From the NCBI RefSeq assembly GCF_030272615.1, contig NC_081410.1:144508349-144572348 (forward strand): DNA of 64,000 nt. The letters are read 5' to 3'. This DNA is from Cryptomeria japonica (lineage: Eukaryota > Streptophyta > Pinopsida > Cupressales > Cupressaceae). Each line of letters opens with the position of its first letter. Position 1 is the first letter of the stretch. The translations under genes and the position numbers were made by a program. Positions 11,725 through 21,803 of the stretch are shown here, piece by piece. Below the pieces are notes generated by a model. That model did not search any database, was not told the origin of the DNA, and saw only the letters and a list, made by a program, of their open reading frames with translations.

Positions 11725-11875
11725 TCAAAATCCTTCAATGGATACATGCAAAAAATGAGCTAATTCGACAGCTTTATGTTCCATTTCATGCAGGGTCAAA
11801 TTTTCTTCAGTACGAGTTGAGGGGATGTCTTGTTGGCCCTTTATTTCCATATAAAGAACAAGAACCAAACCCATC
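11725..11875 (-). pseudogene. ycf4: Plastid Ycf4 C-terminal fragment (NUPT)
   Basis: The minus strand encodes about the last 45-50 residues of the photosystem I assembly factor Ycf4: [20 protein letters not shown], then [20 protein letters not shown] and a stop at 11725-11727. The coding frame is intact over this short piece. Upstream (toward 11880) it joins ndhF sequence directly, which is not a native neighbour. The retained ycf4-cemA order shows this is a plastid segment of about 0.9 kb, ligated between the psaB and ndhF segments. Confidence 0.82.
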
Positions 11876-11879
11876 AATG

Positions 11880-12497
11880 ACAGTCAATTCATTTTATTTT
11901 TCAGACAAATATTGAAATTTGAAACTACCTGTTACCCAATAAAAACCTAGGATTCCTAATAAGAGTCCAAAATCCCCTGCATGGTTAGTTATAAATTCTT
12001 TTTGACAAGAGCATTAGCCACATTGGGTCACATAAACCAAAAAACTATCAATAAATAGGAACACATTCCTACTAATTCTCAAAAAATATAAATTTGTAAT
12101 AAATTAGGGCTAATAAATAGCCTCAACATAGAAGCGTTGAAAAAATTAAGGTAAGTTTTATCATGAGACATATAATTATCATGGTAGATCATAACCATGG
12201 TTCCAACTATTGTGACTAAAAATAACATAATGAAAATAAGTGGATCAAACAAATAGCCCAACTGTAACGAAAACTTATTATTGATAACTTGGGACCAAAA
12301 ATATCGATTGATGGGACAGTCGGTAATCTGTTGCAAGAACAAATTGAAAGAAAGAAACATAGTCGTGCTTAACAGAAGAGTCTATGTATGGGGAACACTC
12401 TTAGTCGCTCCTAGAAAAAATAAGGAGCCTAATCCAATTGGTACAGAAGATGAAAGCGGAAGGAAAGGCACGATCCAAGTGTTAGCATTTGGTTTTT
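11880..12497 (-). pseudogene. ndhF: Plastid NdhF N-terminal fragment (NUPT)
   Basis: The minus strand carries the first 200 or so codons of NdhF, the large membrane subunit of the plastid NDH complex. Pieces seen are [10 protein letters not shown] and [14 protein letters not shown] near the N-terminus, [52 protein letters not shown] and, after further frame changes, [12 protein letters not shown]. The stretch 12079-12360 is open, and frameshifts occur on both sides. The presence of ndhF matters for taxonomy, because Pinaceae plastids lack functional ndh genes. Confidence 0.88.
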
Positions 12498-12779
12498 GGT
12501 GAGAAGATTGTCTTCAGTTGGTCAATGTTTAGGCTTTGACTAAGCTTTTCTCTTATCAGTGCTATAGGGTGGCTTTGGATTCGCTCCATCCCTCTCGGTC
12601 TTTTAGTTAGTGATATTCCTGCCTGTGGTCAATTTAGAACTACGCTATGTTACGTCCTATGTGGTTTTTCCAGATGTGGTATATGATATATGGTGTATCG
12701 CTATGGTTACCAAAGGAGAAGTGGGAACACCAAAGCTATAGGAATAGACTCTAATGCCAAAGCATCTCTTATCTGAATA
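12498..12779. other. Spacer between plastid- and mitochondrion-derived DNA
   Basis: About 280 bp with no recognised gene. The junction between the plastid ndhF fragment and mitochondrial DNA must lie here. Confidence 0.35.
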
Positions 12780-12893
12780 ATTTGTAGTAGATATGGCGCA
12801 AGACGTGAAACACTCGATCCCATTCTGACCTCAGTCTGTGAAACCGTCTTGCACCATATGTACTACGGAAGCGAGAGACATGGTCAAAGCTCG
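12780..12893 (+). rRNA. rrn5: Mitochondrial 5S rRNA copy in nuclear DNA (degenerate)
   Basis: The plus strand matches plant mitochondrial 5S rRNA: AGACGTGAAACACTCGATCC, CATTCTGACCTC, GTCTTGCACCATATGTACT and GAGACATGGTCAAAGC. It differs clearly from the plastid 5S copy at 6527. Two segments, GTAGTAGATATGGCGCAAGACG and its near complement at 12845-12866, make a 20-of-22 stem that extends beyond the usual 5S pairing. Plant mitochondria usually carry rrn5 next to rrn18, but no 18S sequence was seen, so the fragment is small or rearranged. Presumed non-functional in the nucleus. Confidence 0.78.
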
Positions 12894-13646
12894 ATCCCGC
12901 CCCAGCCGAATAGTAGAGCTTCAAATTGCCCCTTCGTTCGAGCAGGGTGGTGGATGTAGTTGCCTGGGTCTATTACATATATAATTAGGCTCGCCTACAC
13001 TAATATAGAGTGGGCCCCCACCCACTGAACGGTCGGGCTAGTTAAGGTGGTCCCTCCATTGCCTCGCCCTTCAATATAGTATAGAATAAAGGGCACCAGA
13101 TTTTTGCAAGCTTATTCACTGAAAAATGTGAGTCGGGGGCTCCCCGAGGCATGAAGGTCGGCGCGTCGGTCTAAAACTTGCCAGCCCAGTTGTACCGAGC
13201 CAATTGGGAACCAGAGCGTGCTTTTCAGCGCGAGGGTAGACCTCTAGTTCTTTAAAGGGTTCCTTTATATGTACTTTGAGCGACTTCGGTGTGTAAAGAT
13301 ATCTAATTCGACATAGTTGATTCCCATATCAAAGGCAGTAGTAGAGCACCCCCTCAACTCTACACTCAATCAACAACTAGGATGAACACTCATCATCAAC
13401 TATCTTATGGAATGGAGGTGAAATAGTTGTTTATTATAAGGAGGAGCAAGGTAGGAATATGAGACATAGGGCCACTATGATAGCGATGCTCCTCCTATCG
13501 CCACCATGTCTCTCTCCTCTCTCTCGGTATGGATATAGCCTAATCAATCGTCATGTTCATATCTTGTTTGACATGCGGTCAAGGGGTGTTGTGAGCCCAA
13601 GAGAGCCCTCCCGCCCAATCTTGAAAAGAATACCAAGGGCGAGAAA
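12894..13646. other. Mitochondrion-derived spacer (inferred)
   Basis: GC-richer (near 45-50%) non-coding sequence between two mitochondrial-type features. Short frames such as 13459-13716 are shadows of the adjoining reverse transcriptase. A mitochondrial origin is inferred from composition and neighbours only. Confidence 0.4.
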
Positions 13647-14282
13647 CTATTGTCCCCTCCCAAATGTTTCCGCCTTAAGGGCCAACCCAATTCGACTCAT
13701 CCACTCTTGGATATAGGATACAATGTGATCGGGGGAGACCAGACATTTGGGCTTGATCCCAATGAAGATATCATCAACGTAGCGAAGGTAGTGAAAACTA
13801 GTAAAATGTTGTTCCTGGAGCTGCATCATTTCTTTGTCAAAGCCCTTGTGCAAGAAAATGTTCATCAATATAGAGGACATTGGGCTCCCTCGCGGGATTC
13901 CTTTGGAATTGAAGGTGTTGTTCCTCCCCTCCCGGTCAAAAATGTCAATAATCGGGAAATTATGGATAAGGCCACTAAGCAGAGGATCTACAATAGACTG
14001 CTCTAGGGCTTCAATCAGCCTAACATGTAGGATGTTTTCAAAAAAACAGACGACATCTGCCGAAATTGCTGCTTCGAGACGTCCCCAACTCTTAACCGCA
14101 CTAAAAAAGGTTGGTACGCCATGCCCTCGTTTGAACATGTGCGAGCAATCTAAAAACACCTTTGTGAACATGTCATTCAGAACTGAGCAGATAGCGTCCA
14201 TAACCATGATATCATTTGGGTGAGGCATAGTTATGGGAGTATTCATATAGTGGAAAAAAAAATACCAATTGGAGTGCAACAC
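13647..14282 (-). pseudogene. Group-II-intron-type reverse transcriptase fragment
   Basis: A 211-residue open frame on the minus strand with the fold order of a group II intron reverse transcriptase: a SHMFKRGHGVPT segment (family form SHGFRPGRG), palm motif A as ADVVCFFENI, the GIPRGSPMSSILMNIFLHKG block, and the catalytic YVDD in LRYVDDIFIGI. The usual group II motif is YADD. The frame opens with GTG directly after a TGA, so the fingers are truncated, and it ends before any maturase or endonuclease domain. With mitochondrial 5S rRNA 0.8 kb away, a mitochondrial source (intron ORF or matR relative) is the likeliest. Bacterial or retron-type alternatives are less likely. Antisense frames over the same bases are shadows. 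Confidence 0.8.
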
Positions 14283-14766
14283 TCATTCCTTCCCGCTTAG
14301 ATATACAACAGCTGGTTAAGGTGCATCACTTATTAATTTATATACAAAGGGTTGAACATGTGGGAGAAGGGTTTTAAGCAAAGTGATCTAGGAAACACAA
14401 GTAGTTTGCCTCAACAAAGTGAGTTACACGTACAATAGAGAGATAAATAAGAGTTTTGATGAATGAGTTGGTGCCATCATCATTCCTATTTTCTAAAATA
14501 TGTGGACAGCACTCCCAAGGTTGGAACTTGGCAATAACAGAACTAGGACAACTTTTAGACTTGATGATAGATAAATAGGTTGGGTTGGGAAAGGATGAAT
14601 GAAAGGAAAGGGCAATAATTGCATAAAGAAAGGAATGCAAACCCCAAGAAAGAAAGGAGGTAGAGACGGATTTGATCGATTAGTGGGAGTGGGGTGTAGA
14701 AGAAGAAAATAAAATGCTTAGTGAAGAATAAACTCTTTTGCGAGTAACCTCTGTCATTGAAGGGGC
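14283..14766. other. Intergenic, no recognisable gene
   Basis: Ordinary AT-rich sequence up to the left target-site duplication of the MULE. The short minus-strand frames here have no recognisable domain. Confidence 0.4.
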
Positions 14767-14773
14767 TAATTAT
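14767..14773. repeat. Target-site duplication, left copy
   Basis: TAATTAT, identical to 28556-28562 on the other side of the MULE. Contains the palindrome TAATTA. Confidence 0.8.
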
Positions 14774-15149
14774 GGGCACTGGCTATCCAGGGGAAAATTT
14801 GCACCGCCTGGATAGCCGTGCTTCCTCGGTCCGTGCCCCTCCGCGTTCGTGTCTGCCCGCCTGCATGAAAGGTGCCCGTGAAAGGACGTCGCCTCAAACC
14901 GCTCGCCACACGTCTGCCGGTCCGGATTTCCCTTTTTCCTGCGGATTCTGGATTTACCCCCTCCGCCTGCGTGCCGTTCCGTTTTGTGGTTTCGTACGGT
15001 TGTGACTGTGGTATACTCAGAAACCCTTTCAAATTAACAGCTTCCGATATGTGCAAAAGAAATAGGTTAATTTTTCATCGATTTTCACTTTCTCTTTTTT
15101 TTAAAATATTACTTTCACATTTTCTTAATCGTTTTTTAAACCTGTTGCA
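14774..15149 (+). repeat. MULE terminal inverted repeat, left (376 bp)
   Basis: Aligned by eye to the reverse complement of 28180-28555, it has the same length and about 16 mismatches, of which about 11 are C/T or G/A transitions. The outer 240 bp is GC- and CpG-rich, unlike the AT-rich interior. It ends CCTGTTGCA, after which the two sides diverge completely. Open frames crossing it (for example 14872-15165) also appear in mirrored form in the right TIR and are not thought to be genes. Confidence 0.92.
14781..14817. promoter_or_regulatory. Dyad at the MULE tip (possible transposase site)
   Basis: GGCTATCCAGG, a 15-base loop, then CCTGGATAGCC: an 11-bp perfect stem starting 7 bp inside the TIR. 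The right tip (28512-28548) has the same dyad with one mismatch. A tip-proximal dyad is a plausible transposase-binding site; no binding data are implied. Confidence 0.5.
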
Positions 15150-15723
15150 CATCGTTCCCTTTTGACACTGCGTTTTGACGGCACCGAACTGCAAGTGATA
15201 AAGATCATAAATGCTGCAACTACAGACTCCTTTCCGCGCCGAATTTCGCTTCCATTGAAACTAAATGCATCCAACAACTGCAAAACTCCCGCCCGCTTGC
15301 AATATAACACTCGCCGAAATGATTTTTCTCATCTTCTTTCTCTACGTTTCGCCTTCGCTGTGTATGTTTTTTCAATATATCGTGACGCATAATCTTCTTC
15401 TTTCTCATGCAGCCGCTGTGCGTGTATAGGTTAGCCACGTTTTTCCCAAAAAAATTCTTGTTCTACATACCAATGCCAATATACCATTTTTTTTTGTGTA
15501 GGCGGCACAAAAGGGATTGATCAGAATTACAACAGTGAGCCACTGGTTTCTTCCCCATTCAAAATCACATTCTGGCCTCACTCATTAACAAGTAGGTGCA
15601 ATGCTTGTTAATCATTTGTTATGTAATTATAAAGTAATGGAATTTGGTTTTCATTATTTCATGGTGTGATTTCCCAAGTTAATCATTGTCCATATTTTTT
15701 TAGAATCATATCTATATACATAA

Positions 15724-15760
<37 letters not shown>

Positions 15761-18689
15761 TATTTATACATAGGTGAATGTATTGTATAAACCCTGCTTA
15801 TGAGTATGTTGAGTCAAAACCCTAAAATCATAGAAATTGAAAATGTTGACTAATCTAAAACAATCCTTTTCCTTTCATTAGCATTGTAAAATTGAAAATG
15901 AAATAATCAAATAAATGCTATAACTAAAACCCTCTTTTTTCATCATTGTAAAACTGAAAATGAATGGATAGGTAAACAATTATAAAACTAAAAAATGTTC
16001 ATAAAGTATTAACCAGCAGAAAACCATCACTTTCGAGTCAGGCTGTTTGATGTGACTTGTTCTGAATGCTTAACTTTGGTTTTTAAGTGGAATTAGATTG
16101 GAGGAGCGGAATTAGTAGTTGAACATTTTTATTTTGTGCATATAAATGATGTAAGATTTTTTTCTTATAATTACTATGTTTTCTTATTTAATATGAAAAT
16201 TTGAGTGAATTTAAATAATTATACATAAAAATTTGTACATTCTATATATAATAGTTATATTTTTTTATTTAAAAAAATTAATGTAAATATATTTATTTAA
16301 AAATCACTCGCAGAAGAGCTGCGATTGCACTGATGGCTGCTGGTCGGAAAACAGTCACTAGAGGCAGTAATTCTGGCAACCGATTTATACATTTTTTATA
16401 ACACATTGACAAAAATGTGTGTGAAAAGTTATTCTTACTAAAGTCAAATACAAAGAACTCTATTATCCCAAATTTTTCATAAAGATAAAAAAATTACTAC
16501 CATGAAACTTGATTCCTATGTGAAACACTTAATGATCTTGATTTTCTCATATTATGTATTTAACATTATAGATGAAGATTTTATAGTATATATTACTTAA
16601 TTGAAGTTCTAAATATAACATGGTTTTTTAATTGTATTTTATTTGTAGATAAGTCAATTATTCTCATCTATTCAAGAGAAATATTTGTTTATGTTAGAGT
16701 AAATATATGATCATCTAATTAACTAATTGATCACTAAATAGGTTACTTTTTAGTCTATTATTAATTTGAGCTATTTTTAGGTTATGTTGTATCACTAATA
16801 ACATGAGAACACTCATTATATTATAAAGATATCCTCACCTAGGATTTTATCTAGTTTTCTCATTTCTTTCATAATTATACACCATTTATTGTAATCATTC
16901 ATTTAGGTTAATGCATCAATACAATTCTTAGGTTATTGAAATGTATATTTAAACCTTATGAAAATTCAACTACTACCATCCATACAGAAATTATAAGGAT
17001 TACTAGCCTTAGAATAGTATGAAATCATAGTTATACACTAAATTGGAAAATTCTTTGAAATTGCCTAGAGCGAGTGATATCTCTTTTTCTAGTGTTAAAG
17101 AAGTTGAAGCTTGATGTAGTCTAGGTAGTAACTAATTTTTTTTTGGTTCTTAGGCATCCCTTGTAGTTGAAAATAAAGAGAGACAATTTGAAACAAGGTG
17201 TTAGAGGAAAAATTAAAAATTTCTATTCCCTAGTGAACTAGCTAATTAGAAAAAATTCACATACACCTACAATTCCATATATTAAGAAGAACAAACTATC
17301 TCATAGAGTCAACTTTCATATTATTATGAATACCATGAAAAAAGGAAAGAAATGTAATAAGAGAATCTAGATTGTTGATCGAGCAAAATACACATTAAAC
17401 ATTGATCTTCAAAGAAATCATTAACCTACAGTGGAGTTGCCAGAAAAAAAAAAAAAAAAAAAAAGGGTCAACATGACAAGAGTAAACAAGTTGGTTAAGA
17501 TAAGAAAGAGAATGCAACCAGATCTTATGATCTAAGTGTTATATTTTTTGGTATTATGCTTTTGGTCATATCTCCTATAACTTATAAATTTTATGGGGTT
17601 GTATTCATCCATACCCTCATGTATAGCTTAACATTAGAGTTTTGTTAGTTGATGGTTGCAATTTTTGTTAAAGGTTCCCTTTGTATCTATTTTAATCTCT
17701 TAGTGATTGTTATTATCTCTATCTTGTAATTTTTCATATTATATATTATATAGTTCGGGATAGATGCATTTTAATTAATAAAAACACCTAACAAGTCTTT
17801 TTTCCAACTCAATGAAAGAGAAAAAATGACAAGAATGTCCTTGAATTAACATTCTAATTCTCACTTGTTATGGAACATTCCTATAATATATGTTTTAATT
17901 TTTAATTATGCTAACAAAAAGAGAATTTGATAGATTAGATCACAAATTTTGATCTCTCACTAACTGACAATTTGTAATGTAGAACTTTCTAGGCTAAAAT
18001 ATGAGCATTTACTTCTTCTTTAGACCTCTAAAATTTTCCTCTCAAACTTCTCCATATCGTTTCACTGAACCTACACCCCCAATGCTTGTTCTAGCTGAGG
18101 TTGAGTGAAAAAATAGGAAGAAGTTTTAAACAAATCTTGTATAAAGGGACTCCATAAAAATGATATTTAGACAACCATATCAAGTCTTTGATAAAATTAC
18201 AATGCAACAAGGTACAAAGTTTCATAGCAAGATCAACTGGTAGGAATGATTTAACAAAAATAAAAATCTATTAGCCATGCTATTTAATTTATATTTGTCC
18301 TTCAACAATTGTCAAGAGGTCTAATTAAAATTAAAATACCGAATATCACCAAATTGGTGAACTCTTTTCTTAAAGCATTAAGAAGCATGGATAAGGAAGT
18401 CAATAGCCAGAGACAAACCATGATATTATAGGTGCCTATTTAACTAGATAGAATAATTACCAAACCTAAATCCATGCTATAAGGAGGCATCATTCTAGCA
18501 TCAAAACATACTAGTAATATGCCAAGCCTTCCATATAGATAGAAGGAGAAAAGAGGATGTTATCTTGAAAATAAAGGATAAAATAAAATTTCATCATTCC
18601 ATCCAACATTCTACCATTTCTTACTAGCAGTAGCAATAATGATGTAGTGGAAAATTATTTTTTCCATGGTTCTTTAACTGATATTATTC
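15150..18689. other. MULE interior, non-coding
   Basis: 3.5 kb, strongly AT-rich beyond 15480. The first 300 bp (15150-15450) is GC-richer and could be a promoter region or captured host DNA. A TA microsatellite lies at 15727-15756 and an A run at 17442-17463. No gene recognised. Confidence 0.45.
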
Positions 18690-19590
18690 TAATTATCCAT
18701 TTGGAAATTAGAGCTATCCCTTGCATCCAAAGGTTCAAGAAACCAAGACCACCTTTAATTTATAACCAAGAGGCATATTTATAACCAACATACATTCCCA
18801 ATTTCACCATGAATATTGGTGAATGATCTTATTTTTCTCTTCATTTTCCTTCTTAGAAGGCATCCAATAGAATGAGTAGTACACATTAAAGGCCAATAAA
18901 ATCTTATTTATGACTTGAATTTTACTAGCAAGGAATGGAAATTTATTTCCTCGACTTAGTTGCCTATAATTAAGATTAGAAATGTACTAATTCTACATGT
19001 TTGAAAGACAAAATCCTAAACCAACTATATTTCACATGTATCAAGTAATTTTCCCATGTTTTATTATGTATCCAATCTTTAAGGATCCATCATGGCATTG
19101 GATTAGACTTAATCATAAAAAAACAGTCCTATGATGCGCAAGTTTTGAACCTATGATTGAATAATGTAAATCTCTTCTTCGATGTTTTGTAGGAATAACA
19201 TACAATCATTTCCAAAGTGGAAATTAAGCACACCATCATTATTAGGAATGAATATTCCCTTAATCAAGCTCATGTGATTGTATTTTTCATATAGAAAAAT
19301 AAGTGCATTAGTGATAAGAACATATAAGAAAGGTGCTAATTGACACCCTCTAATAGAACATTACAATGAGAATTAATCTAATAAGGAATTATTAATGACA
19401 ATTCATGCATTTGAATCATTAAAAAGTATCTTAGCATGTGAAAAAATATTAGGTCCAAACCCAACTAGTAAAGAATCTTAAGAATAAATCTATAGCACAT
19501 TCCCTTGTATGCTTTGCTAAAATCAATCTCTACTAATAATGTATCTTGTTTTATTTGCAAATCCCATTCACTAGTTTCCATGGCTAATAT
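18690..19590 (-). pseudogene. Decayed LINE reverse transcriptase
   Basis: Read on the minus strand, plant L1-type reverse transcriptase pieces occur in the right order though not in one frame: LLVEIDFSKAYKG (19503-19540), then HFGNDCMLFL near 19220 where active elements have FADD, then LASKIQVINKILLAFNVYYS near 18930, then GGLGFLNLWMQGIALISKW (18698-18757). Many stops and frameshifts and the altered FADD box show it is dead. It lies wholly inside the MULE, so it either inserted there or was carried by it. Ends, poly-A tail and target duplication were not found. Confidence 0.75.
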
Positions 19591-19617
19591 TTTCTACACA
19601 ATAGAGGTCTTCATCAC

Positions 19618-19691
<74 letters not shown>

Positions 19692-19768
19692 CATGTATAT
19701 GTATATATGTATAAATATGCATATATATATGTATATGTATGTATATGTATATATATACATATATATAT
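19618..19768. repeat. TA / TATG compound microsatellite
   Basis: (TA)n then (TATG)n and mixed TATA/CATA. It starts directly after GAGGTCTTCATCACACA, the same lead-in as the array at 20555. Frames through it are translation of repeats, not genes. Confidence 0.9.
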
Positions 19769-20554
19769 CTTCTAATCTTGTGGAATAGAAGATAAAGATA
19801 CTTCAATGGATCTTTGTGTCTTTCTCTTTACGCTTGTTTGATAACTCTTTATTTTAAGTTTTATTTAGGTATTGTTGCTTATACCTAGTATGTTCTAAAA
19901 AAATCATTAAATGACACTCCTTCCTTTTCAAATGAATTAATAAGGTCTAATTATTTAGTAACTATATTTTTTACCTTATATACAATATATAAAATATCTC
20001 CATTATTTGAGAAATATTTTGGAATGTCATCTCTTATTCTAAAATCTTTTAATTGATAAGAAATTAATCTACAATATCACCTCTTCCTGACTTCAAAATT
20101 TTCATGCAAATTGGCCCAAAAGTCTTTCAATAAGGTCTCATGATTAGTGAAAATTGTGGGGTGAACCTTCTTCAACTTCTTAGCAATTTCAGAGAAACAT
20201 TGTGGGTTAGACACATTTATCCAATTTCTAAAGATCCTCTTTCAATGATTTCAAGTCTACTTTGATGTACATATGCATATCTAGTATACTTTCATTCACA
20301 CCTAGGGAAATACTTAAATCTAATTCCATCTTTTTCTTCCAAGTTATTTGTATAACATTTAGAGTTTTTAACCCATGTTTATTGTTAAAGAAGAGGTCAA
20401 GGTCTATCGATTGCATGATAAATTTTTCAAAATTTGTATAATTTGCATGCATCTCTTTATGAATTTTCAAGAGATTCATTCTATTCTCATTAATTAATTC
20501 AACCTTGACTGACAAAAAATTTATACATTTTTCTACAAAATTGAGGTCTTCATC
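19769..20554. other. Unassigned sequence, possibly LINE upstream part
   Basis: Minus-strand frames between the two microsatellites have ordinary amino-acid composition (for example around [20 protein letters not shown], near 20270-20330). They may be upstream LINE sequence or another insertion, and no domain is recognised. Confidence 0.3.
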
Positions 20555-20567
20555 ACACACACACACG

Positions 20568-20617
<50 letters not shown>

Positions 20618-20743
20618 ATGTATGTATGTATGTATGTATGTATGTATGTATGTATGTACAAATATATATATGTGTGTGTGTGTGTGTGTGTCTGTACATA
20701 TATATATGTACGCATATACATATGTACATATATATATATATAT

Positions 20744-20824
<81 letters not shown>

Positions 20825-20895
20825 TTCATACATATATACATATATATACATACATATATGTATGTATATGTATATATATGTATGTGTGTGTACAT
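20555..20895. repeat. TA / TATG / TG compound microsatellite
   Basis: (CA)n, (TA)n, (TATG)n, (TG)n, then a second (TA)n of about 80 bp at 20740-20821 and a TATG/TACA tail. Up to six overlapping frames of 70-200 codons cross it; all are dipeptide-repeat artefacts. Confidence 0.92.
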
Positions 20896-21803
20896 ATGTG
20901 TAGATTTTGTCAAGCTTCTTAATAGTAAATCACGATTTTGTGAAATTTTGACCATGTCTTAATACTTGAGTTAAGAGCTCAAAGCCATCATTTTATCTTT
21001 TGGATAGTGATGAGCATCATCGAAGTAAACTCAATATTTGCACACCCAAAAAATGTTTCACTCTTCCTAAATGTCATACTTATATTCACACTTCCATAAC
21101 ACTTTTCTATTTTTCGATATAATTAAGATTTAATCAAATTTGGATTTCATATATATGAATGCTTAAGAATTTGTTTGCATGAAAATGTGAACAAATTTCA
21201 AACCACTAATTAATCACTTTTTAAATTATTTGTAGGCATTTGAAAACTAGTTCAAAGGACACGTAGTGGACCAGGATTTTTCCTCATATTGCACACCAAA
21301 ATTCAGGTAAATTTGTCTAGAGTGTGTTTCTTGTTGTATAATATTTGTCAACAATCATTAAACTAGATTAAATTTTGCATACTAACTTCTCTTTTAAATG
21401 TTCAAAATTTTGTACTGGATATAATAGTTTAGTTTTTTTTAAATTTTGATGTCTTATTTTGTATGTTTTCTTATTATATTTTGTCTCCTTTATAGTGTAA
21501 GTACTCAAAAAAATTAAAATATAAGAGAATCATTATTATAGAATAAAAAGGTCATGTTTTTGTTTTCTTAGATTCAAATTATCTTGTTAAAGCTTAGGTG
21601 TCCGATTTCCAATATAGGTTTAGGTGTCTCAACCATGAGATGTGGCATTCTATTTTATTAATGATATGATGGTTTTCATATGATTTTGGTATTAGTAAAA
21701 TATATTGTTGAGGATATTGATACAAATAAAATGGTATCAATGTAGTTGTTACTAGATATTTGAACAAGCTAGAGGGCCACTAACCATATTAATATTATCT
21801 AGA
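20896..21803. other. Upstream region of the MULE transposase gene
   Basis: AT-rich, no frame of note. The transposase promoter should lie here or further left, but no convincing TATA box or other element could be fixed. Confidence 0.3.

Noticed and set aside
13650-14223. Plus-strand frames of 118 and 129 codons
   Set aside because: Antisense shadows of the minus-strand reverse transcriptase, which carries the recognisable motifs.
14766-15165. Frames of 82-97 codons in the left MULE TIR and their mirror frames at 28170-28595
   Set aside because: They cross the TIR or its boundary, exist on both strands in a CpG-rich non-coding repeat, and show no domain.
20228-20962. Several overlapping frames of 70-207 codons on both strands
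   Set aside because: They are translations of TA, TATG and TG microsatellites (Tyr-Ile, His-Thr runs) and overlap on opposite strands.
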